Source of the DNA: Bacteroidales bacterium
Lineage (GTDB): Bacteria > Bacteroidota > Bacteroidia > Bacteroidales > Paludibacteraceae
Assembly (NCBI GenBank): GCA_015061115.1
Contig: SUXE01000002.1
Location: 1 to 64,000, forward strand
Length of the DNA stretch: 64,000 nt
Direction of reading: 5' to 3'
Shown here piece after piece: positions 1 to 7,959 of this stretch. Made by a program: the position numbers and the translations under genes. The notes under the pieces were generated by a model that saw nothing but the letters and a program-made list of their open reading frames with translations, was not told the origin of the DNA and ran no database searches. The number at the start of each line of letters is the position of its first letter. Positions within the stretch are counted from its first letter, which is position 1.

Positions 1-2215
1 TCACATCCTTCTTATTCTTCTTGTCTGAAGCCGTCTTATCAGATTTGATTTTGATCTTACTAGCTGGCTCTGTACAAGTAGGGCATTCTATTGTGATTGT
101 AAATGGATCAGAAATTGAAAAATCATCGCAATTTGAGCCATCACCAACCTTATTCGGATTTTTTTCAAACTCAGCTGCAGCAGATTCACTAGCAACTATC
201 ACTCGCATATATATAACAGCTTCATCTGGGAACAAAGAAATAATGTCATCAGAATTAAAATCGAAATGATTCGTCTTCGAAACTTGCAGATGCTTCCATG
301 ATTTTTTATCCACGCTGCATTGGAGCACATATCTCTGATTACCTCCAAAATAATCATTAAGCAATTGAGAAACTGGCATATCAATCATAAGATCAGCACC
401 ACTACATACCGTTGTATCAAGAGATAAAGAAGTTAAATCTAAATATGCAGACACCTGAGGAGGTGCACAAGTCATAAATTTAATATCATCTATAGCCAAA
501 TCTCCACCATGTTCCCAAAAAGCAGTTTTATCACAATTGTCACCACAATCTGCAATAATTTGCAGAATAACAGACGATTCATTTTTTAGAATAATATCGC
601 TAATTCCACAACGCACCCAACCATCGCCATACTTAGGAATCATAGTTGTTGTTGCCTTCTTGCCATCATCATTTACAATGACATCTCCAGATGTAGATAA
701 AATATTAATTGTCACAATTGGATCATAATCCGTATCAGACATACTTGCTATATAACAATCAAAATATAATTCCTTTCCTGTACAAAGATTATCTATTTGG
801 CTCTCAAAAATAGGGCCTTTGTATCCTTGTGCACCTGGCGACTTTACGTCTTTGTTTATATTTATAAAAAGACAAGCACTATTATCTTTTCCAGAAACCA
901 TACTTGTATGATCTTGCGTAACACCATCAAACCATGTCGTATGGAGAGGCTGATCACTTCCTTCTAGTCGGTAAAAGCCATCTGGAAAAGGCACTATCAC
1001 ACCAAAATAATCATCTCCAATTTGACCAGTTGGATCAAATTCATGTTCCGGTATAGTAAACGTTGTTGTCGCACGGAAAGGAGCATAAGTCTTAGGAGTG
1101 GTCGTTTCATTACCTTCCGAATCCACATACAAATGTTCATTTTTGAAATATCCAAAATTATCCTCGACAACTACTTTTCTCGAAGCAGGTTTTCCATTAA
1201 CCTCACAACAAACCATAGTTTTAACTAACACCGTGTTACTTTCAATACCATCAACAAAACAACGATACTGAGTATTCACTTTCACTTCTTCTAAAGCTGT
1301 TTTTTTTGAAGAGATAGTAGTCCAAGAGTTGCCTCCATCTGTAGATTTTTCCCACTTATAAGTTGATGCATAATATTCTCTATCTAACATTAGTGATATT
1401 TGCTCTCCCTGACACACTTCATTGCCCTGATCAGAAGATATACGAGGATTAATACAACCCTCTATTTTGATATCTGAAATACCGATAGTGGCACCTTCTA
1501 CAAAATTATAACCTGTCCATATAGCAAAATATATAGACGATTCGTTAGCACCAACTTTTCCAGTATATGTATACGTTTTTGAATCATCAGAAACTCCCAG
1601 ACTACCCACACTAGCATTCTCAGTCAAACCTGTCAACGAAGTCATTCCTTTACCATACGAATCTTGAGGAGATCCAATCATGATATCAAATGGAGTATAG
1701 CCATCATATGATGGATATTTTTTTGCTACTGTACCCTGAGGATTCATTACATTATAAAGCGTAAATGTGACCTTATATTCTGTCCCTGGTTTTGCACTAT
1801 ACACCCTCATTGAATATATCTCCGATAATTTTCCTGTAGGATGTACCAAAAGCATGGATTTATCAATATTTTTAAAATTCAGAGTATCAGGATCATAGTC
1901 TACGCCTTCTACCAAATCATCAGCAGCAACTTGAGCATTCAAATAATATGGATTAGATGTAACAGCATGAATATTCGTTTTTGTAGACATAAATTCCTTC
2001 AAATCCGATGGCAAAGAGCCTCCTGCAGAAAGGAGAGATCCAGTAGGTCCTCCAGTAGATACATTAGACACATCATAATACAAACCTTTCCCTTCTTTTG
2101 GAGAAAAAACTGTTGATCCTAAATTAAGATCACAATCCTGTCCCTGTGCAGACCAGAATAATCCACACAAAGAAACCAAAGACAATAATCTCAGGCTAAA
2201 TATATTTTTTTTCAT
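1..2215 (-). CDS. Secreted Ig-like/T9SS-type surface protein, 3' end outside window
   Basis: An open frame of about 738 codons starts at an ATG at 2215 and is still open at base 1, so the C-terminus is missing. It opens with a signal peptide (MKKN start, hydrophobic core, then SAQGQ). The rest is extracellular in style: Thr/Ser/Asn-rich, with an Ig-like module containing a Cys-Gln-Gly-Glu segment and a TYKWEKSTDGG-like strand, then a DNFGYF region and a lectin/jelly-roll-like stretch ending in a DLAIDDIKF motif. These features are common in Bacteroidota surface proteins exported by the type IX system. The sorting domain that would prove this lies off-window. The modules resemble those of the giant protein at 7960-35010. 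The specific function and ligand are unknown. Confidence 0.75.
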   Translation of the reverse strand, partial: MKKNIFSLRLLSLVSLCGLFWSAQGQDCDLNLGSTVFSPKEGKGLYYDVSNVSTGGPTGSLLSAGGSLPSDLKEFMSTKTNIHAVTSNPYYLNAQVAADDLVEGVDYDPDTLNFKNIDKSMLLVHPTGKLSEIYSMRVYSAKPGTEYKVTFTLYNVMNPQGTVAKKYPSYDGYTPFDIMIGSPQDSYGKGMTSLTGLTENASVGSLGVSDDSKTYTYTGKVGANESSIYFAIWTGYNFVEGATIGISDIKIEGCINPRISSDQGNEVCQGEQISLMLDREYYASTYKWEKSTDGGNSWTTISSKKTALEEVKVNTQYRCFVDGIESNTVLVKTMVCCEVNGKPASRKVVVEDNFGYFKNEHLYVDSEGNETTTPKTYAPFRATTTFTIPEHEFDPTGQIGDDYFGVIVPFPDGFYRLEGSDQPLHTTWFDGVTQDHTSMVSGKDNSACLFININKDVKSPGAQGYKGPIFESQIDNLCTGKELYFDCYIASMSDTDYDPIVTINILSTSGDVIVNDDGKKATTTMIPKYGDGWVRCGISDIILKNESSVILQIIADCGDNCDKTAFWEHGGDLAIDDIKFMTCAPPQVSAYLDLTSLSLDTTVCSGADLMIDMPVSQLLNDYFGGNQRYVLQCSVDKKSWKHLQVSKTNHFDFNSDDIISLFPDEAVIYMRVIVASESAAAEFEKNPNKVGDGSNCDDFSISDPFTITIECPTCTEPASKIKIKSDKTASDKKNKKDV

Positions 2216-2257
2216 AGATTCTAATGTTTTCAAATTATATACCCTATTATAAAATGA

Positions 2258-2287
2258 CAAAATTAAGACAAAAGCCTGCAAAACAAA
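2258..2287 (-). promoter_or_regulatory. Possible Bacteroidota promoter for the left-edge surface protein
   Basis: On the minus strand a TAATTTTG (-7 type TAnnTTTG) lies at 2265-2258 and a TTTG at 2287-2284, separated by 18 nt. This is slightly shorter than the usual 19-21 nt. It would place the transcript start about 35 nt before the ATG at 2215. Confidence 0.45.
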
Positions 2288-2340
2288 AAAAGCTTGCATA
2301 AAAAAAACGCGAATATGTCAATTAACATATTTTAACATAC

Positions 2341-2373
2341 AAAAAAAAGGGATAAGATAAATATCTCATCCCC
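2341..2373 (-). terminator. Rho-independent terminator after the TerB-like gene
   Basis: An 11-bp stem (2349-2359 with 2362-2372, one G-T wobble) with a 2-nt spacer is followed on the minus strand by eight T (2348-2341). It lies just downstream of the stop codon at 2395. Confidence 0.8.
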
Positions 2374-2394
2374 ATAAAATTATATTATATCAAA

Positions 2395-2859
2395 TTAATT
2401 GTCTGTCGGTATATCACTCAATCTGTCGACGATCACGATATCCTCCTTATTATCAACAGTCACGTCATTGCCTTTTACAAAAGCCATTGTCTCAACCATT
2501 GCGATTTCAAGTGGCAAACCGAGTGCCTCACAAAGGAAAAGGATTGTAGCTGAAGAATCTTCATTCAAATCAGCTGTCGTAAGCATCATCTCAATCACCA
2601 TTTTCAACACATCACGACGGCTGTCTTCTGGCACCTGTTCTCCGACAGAGGCAATATAGCTTGTGACTTCATCATCCTCCATTGGAGCCTGTTTTGCTAT
2701 TTGTTTATCTACCGCACGTCTGAAGACATCAGGCTGTTGAGCAAAATCAGCAGCAACTTTTTCTACCAAGTCCTCTTTTTCCTGCGGCACATCCAGCTCT
2801 GACCAAAATGTAGCAGCACAAAAAGCCGCAAGTTGATCTCCGAAATTTATCATAAGCAT
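2395..2859 (-). CDS. Small acidic helical protein, TerB-like (hypothetical)
   Basis: A 154-residue acidic, helical, soluble protein. The segment VPEDSRRDVLKMVIEMM followed by ADLNEDSSATILFLCEALGLP resembles the paired-helix Asp-containing repeat of TerB-like domains, so a TerB-like fold is inferred. No membrane segment or signal is visible. The frame extends upstream to a TTG at 2880, but that codon lies in the stem of the secG terminator (2861-2898). I therefore prefer the ATG at 2859; the ATG at 2853 is equally possible. The gene follows secG in the same direction but is separated from it by that terminator and has its own terminator at 2341-2373. Its role is unknown. Confidence 0.65.
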   Translation of the reverse strand: MLMINFGDQLAAFCAATFWSELDVPQEKEDLVEKVAADFAQQPDVFRRAVDKQIAKQAPMEDDEVTSYIASVGEQVPEDSRRDVLKMVIEMMLTTADLNEDSSATILFLCEALGLPLEIAMVETMAFVKGNDVTVDNKEDIVIVDRLSDIPTDN

Positions 2860-2860
2860 A

Positions 2861-2898
2861 TAAAAATAAAAGCCACTCAACGATCACTCGGAGTGGCT
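2861..2898 (-). terminator. Rho-independent terminator after secG
   Basis: An 8-bp perfect stem (2871-2878 with 2891-2898) with a 12-nt loop is followed on the minus strand by TTTTATTTTTAT. It ends the pdxA-to-secG operon. Confidence 0.8.
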
Positions 2899-2919
2899 AA
2901 ATATATCATATCACAAAAA

Positions 2920-3246
2920 TTATTCTTGTTCTGCACCTAAAGATGGAGCACTTTCAGCAGGAGCAGATGTATTCTCAATTTTTGACTGATAGTCAATTTC
3001 ATCTACTGCCTCACCACCTTTGCTTCCTACAAAGTGAGTGGCCAACACTGACAAAACAACCAAAGCACCCCACAAAGACCAAGTCATTTTTTCAATAAAA
3101 TCAGTAGTTTTCTGAACTCCAGCAATCTGATTCGCACCTCCAAAGCCAGACAAAAGTCCACCACCCTTTGAGTTTTGAACTAAAACCACACAAATCAGCA
3201 AAACTGAAATAATCAAAATAAAGATAATAATAGCTACGTATTCCAT
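2920..3246 (-). CDS. secG: Preprotein translocase subunit SecG
   Basis: A 108-residue inner-membrane protein with two hydrophobic segments (about residues 1-22 and 52-72) around the conserved SecG stretch VLVQNSKGGGLLSGFGG. SecG associates with SecY/SecE and assists SecA-driven export. The acidic, Ser/Ala-rich tail after residue 80 is typical of Bacteroidota SecG proteins. It is the last gene of the pdxA - sigma-54 activator - lptE - TPR - secG run. It begins 6 nt after the TPR gene and is followed by a strong terminator. There is no Shine-Dalgarno sequence before the ATG. Confidence 0.93.
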   Translation of the reverse strand: MEYVAIIIFILIISVLLICVVLVQNSKGGGLLSGFGGANQIAGVQKTTDFIEKMTWSLWGALVVLSVLATHFVGSKGGEAVDEIDYQSKIENTSAPAESAPSLGAEQE

Positions 3247-3252
3247 ATTATG

Positions 3253-3930
3253 TTACAAATTTTTTATCAATTTCTCCAAAAATGCAATTTGGTCTGCAAA
3301 GTAAACACTTTTTTCTGGATTTTTATCCATCAATTTACGAAAAGTTTTAATTGCCTTCTCATATTTATGTTGTTTTACATAAATTTTTGCCAAAGTTTCT
3401 GAAAAAAGTTCCTCTGCTGGCTGAAACAGGACTTGTTCCGATTCGTCTTCCTTAGCTTCAAAATCATTATTTTTTGAAGACTGGGCAAAATCACCAAGAT
3501 CGATTTTAGATCCTTTTCGTAAAGAAGATGCCCCTTTCATCAAAGACGCAAGGGTATCCGAGCCAATCAAATCGCCCGTATTCTCATCTATATCAGGACG
3601 TTGTTCCAATTCCTGTAAAATATCAACAGACTGTGGTGTCTGAGCCACATCACGAATCGTTTTGAGTGGGGAATCAGACTCAATTCCCTGTGTCTGTCTA
3701 TCACCGCCAACTTTTGAAAGAGTCTGGAATAACAGACGTCGATCAAAAATTGAAAATGAAGAGTTTTTCAATTCCTGCAAATATCGCACATCCACACGTC
3801 GCTTCAACTCCTGAAGATACAGCAAACGGAATGACGAGACATAAGGATATTCCACCGTCAACATTTCCAAATCATGGAAGTCGGCAGTCGCATATTTAGA
3901 GTCTGCAAAGAATTCCTTAAAATCACTCAT
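3253..3930 (-). CDS. Tetratricopeptide-like hypothetical protein
   Basis: A 225-residue soluble protein between lptE and secG. The N-terminal 60 residues are helical, with a repeated RYLQELK/LYLQELK motif. The centre is low-complexity, and the C-terminal 60 residues form a TPR-like pair (SETLAKIYVKQHKYEKAIKTF, then a second helix containing NPEKSVYFADQIAFLEKL). There is no signal peptide. Its place in an envelope-biogenesis operon (6-nt spacing to each neighbour) suggests a role linked to secretion or LPS transport, but that is inference only. Confidence 0.75.
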   Translation of the reverse strand: MSDFKEFFADSKYATADFHDLEMLTVEYPYVSSFRLLYLQELKRRVDVRYLQELKNSSFSIFDRRLLFQTLSKVGGDRQTQGIESDSPLKTIRDVAQTPQSVDILQELEQRPDIDENTGDLIGSDTLASLMKGASSLRKGSKIDLGDFAQSSKNNDFEAKEDESEQVLFQPAEELFSETLAKIYVKQHKYEKAIKTFRKLMDKNPEKSVYFADQIAFLEKLIKNL

Positions 3931-3936
3931 AAGCCA

Positions 3937-4455
3937 TTACCAATTAGCAACTGTGGCATTGAAAATCTGATCTATAAGTTCACTTATGATAGTTTCACAC
4001 AATTCCTCCTGAACCTGATTGATTGTCTGAGTATTTGAAAATTCCTGATACGAGCTGAAAGAACGTTCAAAATTTTCAGATGAATTAGATCTATTCACAA
4101 ATACAACTTTAACAACGACAGTCAAACGAGTCATTGTAGAAGATCCGGAAGCGTTGATGGCGCTTGGCGACAATGAATATCCAGTAATCTCTCCTGATAT
4201 TTGAAGGTCTCCGTTTTTAGGAACCTGATTAAGGCTTGTCTTCGACGAGAATGTCTCCTTCAGTTGTTCTGTGAATGTGGGAGCAAGAGCTGGATAAACC
4301 AAAGTCGCTCTGTTCGGAAAATTAGCGATTGATATAGTTTTAACTTTGGTATAATCAAGAGAAGAACCCGTAAAACTATAAGACACAGTGCAAGCCGGCA
4401 TAAGCGACAACGCCAGAATTAAAATCAAAAAATATTTTAATTTACTCAAGTCCAT
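3937..4455 (-). CDS. lptE: LptE-type LPS-assembly outer-membrane lipoprotein
   Basis: A 172-residue protein with an N-terminal signal ending in LMPAC, so Cys22 is the probable lipid-modified residue. The mature start (VSYSFTGSSLDYTKVKTISI) and the downstream FTEQLKETF and SGEITGYSLSPSAI segments match the Bacteroidota LptE family. That family plugs the LptD barrel and helps insert lipopolysaccharide into the outer membrane. The start overlaps the end of the sigma-54 activator gene by 14 nt, so the two are probably translated together. The lipobox is imperfect at -3 (Met), but the family call is good. Confidence 0.85.
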   Translation of the reverse strand: MDLSKLKYFLILILALSLMPACTVSYSFTGSSLDYTKVKTISIANFPNRATLVYPALAPTFTEQLKETFSSKTSLNQVPKNGDLQISGEITGYSLSPSAINASGSSTMTRLTVVVKVVFVNRSNSSENFERSFSSYQEFSNTQTINQVQEELCETIISELIDQIFNATVANW

Positions 4456-5725
4456 ATTCTTTAATCTTTCTATATAACGTACGCTCAGAAATATTCAATT
4501 CTTTTGCCGCAGCACGTCTTTGATTTCCATGTTTCTCCAGAGCACGACGAATAGCATCCTTCTGCAATGAATCCCAACGCAAAGCGCTATCGTCAATCAC
4601 CTCAACATCCTGAATATTAGAATCACCTTTGTCGATCATCGATGTCTTCGGTCCTTCCACATCAGGATGCATATCATGCACAACAGGGACAGACGGACCC
4701 GAAGAATGACTTATCACGCTGTCGAAAGACTTCTTCAATTCGCCAGATTCCAAATCGACATCATCAATCTTCACATGACCTTTAGAAACGAGTTCATTTA
4801 TCACATGTTTCAAATTAGTCACCTGTTTCTGCAAGTCAAACAAAACAGAATAAAGAAACTCTCTCTCCTGAGCATAAGAGTGACCTCCTGATTCTTGAGA
4901 AGGAGAAAGAATTGGCATATTATTATGATGCTCCTCTACAGGGATATAATTCAACAAAGTCTCTCTTGAAATAAGTTTATTGTCTTTTTCAAGAATAGAA
5001 ATCTGATCAACAATATTACGTAACTGACGCACATTGCCTGGCCAATGATATTGCAACAATGTTCTGACAGCGTCATCTGTCAGGCGAACCGGTTTGGTAG
5101 AATACTTTTCTGCGAAATTAAGAGCGAATTTTCTAAACAAGAAAGCAGCATCCTCTCCTCTATCTCTCAAAGATGGCAATTGAATAGAAATAGTGTTAAG
5201 ACGGTAGTACAAATCCTCTCTGAACGTACCATTCTTAACTGCCTTTTCCATATTCAAATTTGTAGCAGCGACGACGCGAACATTAGTCTTGATCGGTTTA
5301 GAAGAACCGACACGCAAGAACTCTCCCGTCTCCAGCACACGAAGCAATCTTACCTGTGTGGTCAATGGCAGTTCACCGACCTCATCAAGGAATATTGTAC
5401 CTCCGTCTGCAACTTCAAAGAATCCCTTTCTTTCAGAGACAGCACCTGTGAAAGAGCCTTTCTCATGTCCAAAAAGTTCCGAATCAACAGTACCTTCAGG
5501 AATAGCTCCACAATTGACCGGAATATATGGGCCATGTTTTCTATCACTAAACTGATGGATGATTTTAGGGAAAAACTCCTTTCCAACTCCACTTTCTCCA
5601 GTCACCAAAACAGAAAGATCTGTTGAAGCGACTTTATAAGCGACCTCAACCGCACGATTCAAACGGTCATCGTTACCAATGATGCCAAATCTGTTCTTAA
5701 TGTTTTGTATTTCTTCAGGAGACAT
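4442..5725 (-). CDS. Sigma-54-dependent activator lacking a sensor domain
   Basis: A 427-residue bacterial enhancer-binding protein. The AAA+ domain begins almost at the N-terminus: Walker A GESGVGKE at 43-50, GSFTGA at 90-95 (the sigma-54 contact loop, GAFTGA in most relatives, with Ser replacing the first Ala) and Walker B IFLDEVGE at about 111-118. A Fis-type helix-turn-helix occupies the last 30 residues (NQRRAAAKELNISERTLYRK). No receiver, PAS or GAF domain precedes the AAA+ module, so control must come from expression level or a partner. A linker of about 110 residues after the ATPase is poorly conserved. It lies 11 nt after pdxA and overlaps lptE. Targets are not evident in the window. 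Confidence 0.92.
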   Translation of the reverse strand: MSPEEIQNIKNRFGIIGNDDRLNRAVEVAYKVASTDLSVLVTGESGVGKEFFPKIIHQFSDRKHGPYIPVNCGAIPEGTVDSELFGHEKGSFTGAVSERKGFFEVADGGTIFLDEVGELPLTTQVRLLRVLETGEFLRVGSSKPIKTNVRVVAATNLNMEKAVKNGTFREDLYYRLNTISIQLPSLRDRGEDAAFLFRKFALNFAEKYSTKPVRLTDDAVRTLLQYHWPGNVRQLRNIVDQISILEKDNKLISRETLLNYIPVEEHHNNMPILSPSQESGGHSYAQEREFLYSVLFDLQKQVTNLKHVINELVSKGHVKIDDVDLESGELKKSFDSVISHSSGPSVPVVHDMHPDVEGPKTSMIDKGDSNIQDVEVIDDSALRWDSLQKDAIRRALEKHGNQRRAAAKELNISERTLYRKIKEYGLE

Positions 5726-5736
5726 GATGCGAACTA

Positions 5737-6807
5737 CTATTCTTTTTCCGGATGAGACTCCTTCTTCATTTGTTTACGAAGAGGATTTGCTGAGAACTCA
5801 GCATAATCATTTCTTTTCTTGAAAATATCACAAGCCAAGTAAAGAGCAGAACGGAACGAATCCTCTCTGACCTCCCCTACACCAGCCTTATCATAAGCAG
5901 TGCCATGAATAGGAGCAGTACGGATGATTGGCAGACCAGCCGTGAAACTTACGCCCATATCCTGTGCGATAGCCTTGAACGGAGTCAGTCCCTGATCATG
6001 ATACATTGCAAGGACAGCGTCGAAATTTGCGAAATTACCAGCGCCAAAGAAACCGTCAGCTGGATAAGGGCCAAAAGCCAACACTCCGTTACTATTAGCC
6101 TGACGGATAGCAGGTATTATAATTTCCTGTTCCTCAAGGCCAAGAGTACCGTTATCACCAGCATGCGGATTAAGACCTAAGACAGCGATACGAGGACGGA
6201 CAATGCCGAAATCTTGGATCAAAGTTTTATTTAATATCTGAAGTTTAGACACAATTGCGTCTTCAGTGATCAGAGAAGAAACATTCTTCAAAGGACAGTG
6301 AGACGTAAGGATCGCCACACGAAGCACATCACTTACCATCAACATCACTCCCTTGTCATCGGGAGAAAATTTCTGTTCAAGATACTCAGTATGTCCAGGG
6401 AAGTTGAACTTTTCAGCGTTAATATTCTTCTTGTTGATCGGAGCGGTAACAAGAACATCAATCAATCCATTCTTCAAATCTTCTGTTGCACGTTCCAACG
6501 CAAGGATTGCCGCATCACCAGCCTCTTCAGATTCCTTAGCCAATTCGACCTTAACATCTTCTGAAATACAATTGATAACATTAGATCGTTTCTCATTTGC
6601 CTCTAACGGCGAATTGATTGCATTAAGGCTAAAGTTTTCAATTCCAAGAGCTTTCCTATGAAAAGCTGCGACTTTAGAAGATCCATACACAATAGGAACA
6701 CAAAAATCATTGATTCTTGTATCGACTAGTGTTTTTATTATTACTTCGTATCCAACACCGTTGATATCTCCTTGAGTGATACCAACAACTATCTTTCCAT
6801 CTTTCAT
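5737..6807 (-). CDS. pdxA: 4-hydroxythreonine-4-phosphate dehydrogenase PdxA
   Basis: A 356-residue enzyme of the DXP-dependent vitamin B6 pathway. It oxidises 4-phosphohydroxy-L-threonine with NAD(P) before condensation by PdxJ. The three predicted metal-ligand histidines are present: His170 (LTSH), His215 (LNPHAGDNG) and His270 (MYHDQG), plus the substrate-site GHTE at 138-141. Length and motifs are those of a complete enzyme. It is the first gene of the operon leading to secG and has a good promoter at 6827-6858 on the minus strand. Confidence 0.95.
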   Translation of the reverse strand: MKDGKIVVGITQGDINGVGYEVIIKTLVDTRINDFCVPIVYGSSKVAAFHRKALGIENFSLNAINSPLEANEKRSNVINCISEDVKVELAKESEEAGDAAILALERATEDLKNGLIDVLVTAPINKKNINAEKFNFPGHTEYLEQKFSPDDKGVMLMVSDVLRVAILTSHCPLKNVSSLITEDAIVSKLQILNKTLIQDFGIVRPRIAVLGLNPHAGDNGTLGLEEQEIIIPAIRQANSNGVLAFGPYPADGFFGAGNFANFDAVLAMYHDQGLTPFKAIAQDMGVSFTAGLPIIRTAPIHGTAYDKAGVGEVREDSFRSALYLACDIFKKRNDYAEFSANPLRKQMKKESHPEKE

Positions 6808-6826
6808 AAAAATTCATTAAGTGGTA

Positions 6827-6858
6827 CAAAAATAAAGAATAATTACGCCAAAAGCAAA
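6827..6858 (-). promoter_or_regulatory. Bacteroidota-type promoter for pdxA operon
   Basis: Minus strand: TTTG at 6858-6855, a 20-nt spacer, then TATTTTTG at 6834-6827. This fits the TTTG / TAnnTTTG consensus and lies about 20 nt before the pdxA ATG. Confidence 0.65.
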
Positions 6859-6870
6859 TGCAAGGAAAAC

Positions 6871-6905
6871 AAAAAGCAGTCAGGAAATTCCTGACTGCTT
6901 TTTAT
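6871..6905 (-). terminator. Terminator after the giant gene/PorP unit
   Basis: A 13-bp perfect palindromic stem (6874-6886 with 6888-6900, 1-nt centre) has T-rich flanks on both strands. It lies 25 nt past the PorP-like stop and just upstream of the pdxA promoter, and could work in both directions. Confidence 0.85.
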
Positions 6906-6925
6906 TACAGACACAATACTCTAAA

Positions 6926-7945
6926 TTACCAGTAAACAACTGGACAAGAGTAGCGATAATGTTTAGGAGCCATAGCATACACAATAGAGAATTCATGAGA
7001 CCATGAACCATTTGATTTACGAGATGTGAACAGATCGTAAGTATAGTATGCCTGAAGACCCTTATAACTTCCACCTATCATGAAAGAGACAGTGTTTAAT
7101 TTTGCATATTTGACACCATCAACCTCCATGTTACGGAAGTCATGACGATAAGCGACACCGAGCATCATGTGGCTTACAAAAGCACCGACATTAACACTAC
7201 CGATATTGTATTCACCTTGATGCTGGAAATTCAAAGTACCCATGATATAATTCTCGGCCTTACCTCTGTTACCCCACAAACCTGCAGAAGACTCGAGGTT
7301 GTGCATGTAACGGACATGGAAATTATATCGACGTGGCAATTCGACTGCATCATCGTCAACAAAACCATATCTAGGAGCGGAAATATGATAAATAGCGAAA
7401 CCAGCACTAAATATATTCTCCATAACATAGGCAGCACCAAAAGTAAAGTCAGGGAATACCGCTTTTTCTTTCATGTTGTCGTCCTCCAACGAATTATCGA
7501 GCAAAGAACCATTCTGCCACTGGTCTCCATAAGCTCCATCCTCACCAACTTTCTTGATGAAAACAGCAGCTGTCAAACCAAGACGAACATAATGGCCTTC
7601 TGTGACTCTGATATTATGGCTATAAGTAAGACCCATTTCATGACTCTTATAATCCTTAGCCTGACCATCATACACATAATGAGCACCAACCGAGCTGACC
7701 AATTTATAGAAATTCTGGTCGTAAGTCAAACGCATTGTTCTATACTCATTCTCAAGTTTTGGCCATTGCATACGATAGTTGAGACCAGCTCTGTAGGCGT
7801 TTGATTCGCCTACATAGCATGGATTAAGAGAGAATGGAGAAGTTGCATGACCACTCAATGTGTAATCCATTTCCTGAGCTGGGTCGTCAGCCAAAGCTGT
7901 AGTGGCAAATGATGCCATCAACAATAAAACACTTAACTTTCTCAT
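6926..7945 (-). CDS. PorP/SprF-family type IX secretion outer-membrane protein
   Basis: A 339-residue protein with a signal peptide (MRKLSVLLL start, cleavage near TALA-DDP) and an outer-membrane beta-barrel pattern of alternating strands to the C-terminus. The mature N-terminus contains the family signature region FSLNPCYVGESNAYRAGLNY. PorP/SprF proteins are needed for export or anchoring of particular T9SS substrates, and SprF is required for the SprB adhesin in Flavobacterium johnsoniae. The frame starts at an ATG at 7960 that overlaps the giant gene's stop as TAATG. The ATG at 7945, with GGAGG 8 nt upstream, gives a cleaner signal peptide and is preferred. The adjacent giant protein is the likely client. 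Confidence 0.85.
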   Translation of the reverse strand: MRKLSVLLLMASFATTALADDPAQEMDYTLSGHATSPFSLNPCYVGESNAYRAGLNYRMQWPKLENEYRTMRLTYDQNFYKLVSSVGAHYVYDGQAKDYKSHEMGLTYSHNIRVTEGHYVRLGLTAAVFIKKVGEDGAYGDQWQNGSLLDNSLEDDNMKEKAVFPDFTFGAAYVMENIFSAGFAIYHISAPRYGFVDDDAVELPRRYNFHVRYMHNLESSAGLWGNRGKAENYIMGTLNFQHQGEYNIGSVNVGAFVSHMMLGVAYRHDFRNMEVDGVKYAKLNTVSFMIGGSYKGLQAYYTYDLFTSRKSNGSWSHEFSIVYAMAPKHYRYSCPVVYW

Positions 7946-7953
7946 TGCAAAAA

Positions 7954-7958
7954 CCTCC
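7954..7958 (-). promoter_or_regulatory. Shine-Dalgarno site for the PorP-like gene
   Basis: GGAGG on the minus strand, 8 nt before the ATG at 7945 and directly behind the giant gene's stop. It supports the downstream start and reinitiation after the giant frame. Confidence 0.6.
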
Positions 7959-7959
7959 A

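Noticed and set aside
5045-5626. A 193-codon plus-strand frame opposite the sigma-54 activator
   Set aside because: Antisense to conserved AAA+ motifs. Its composition and lack of any family resemblance mark it as a shadow.
7142-7804. A 220-codon plus-strand frame opposite the PorP-like gene
   Set aside because: It is antisense to a well-supported beta-barrel gene, has no recognisable domain and no promoter. It is a shadow frame.
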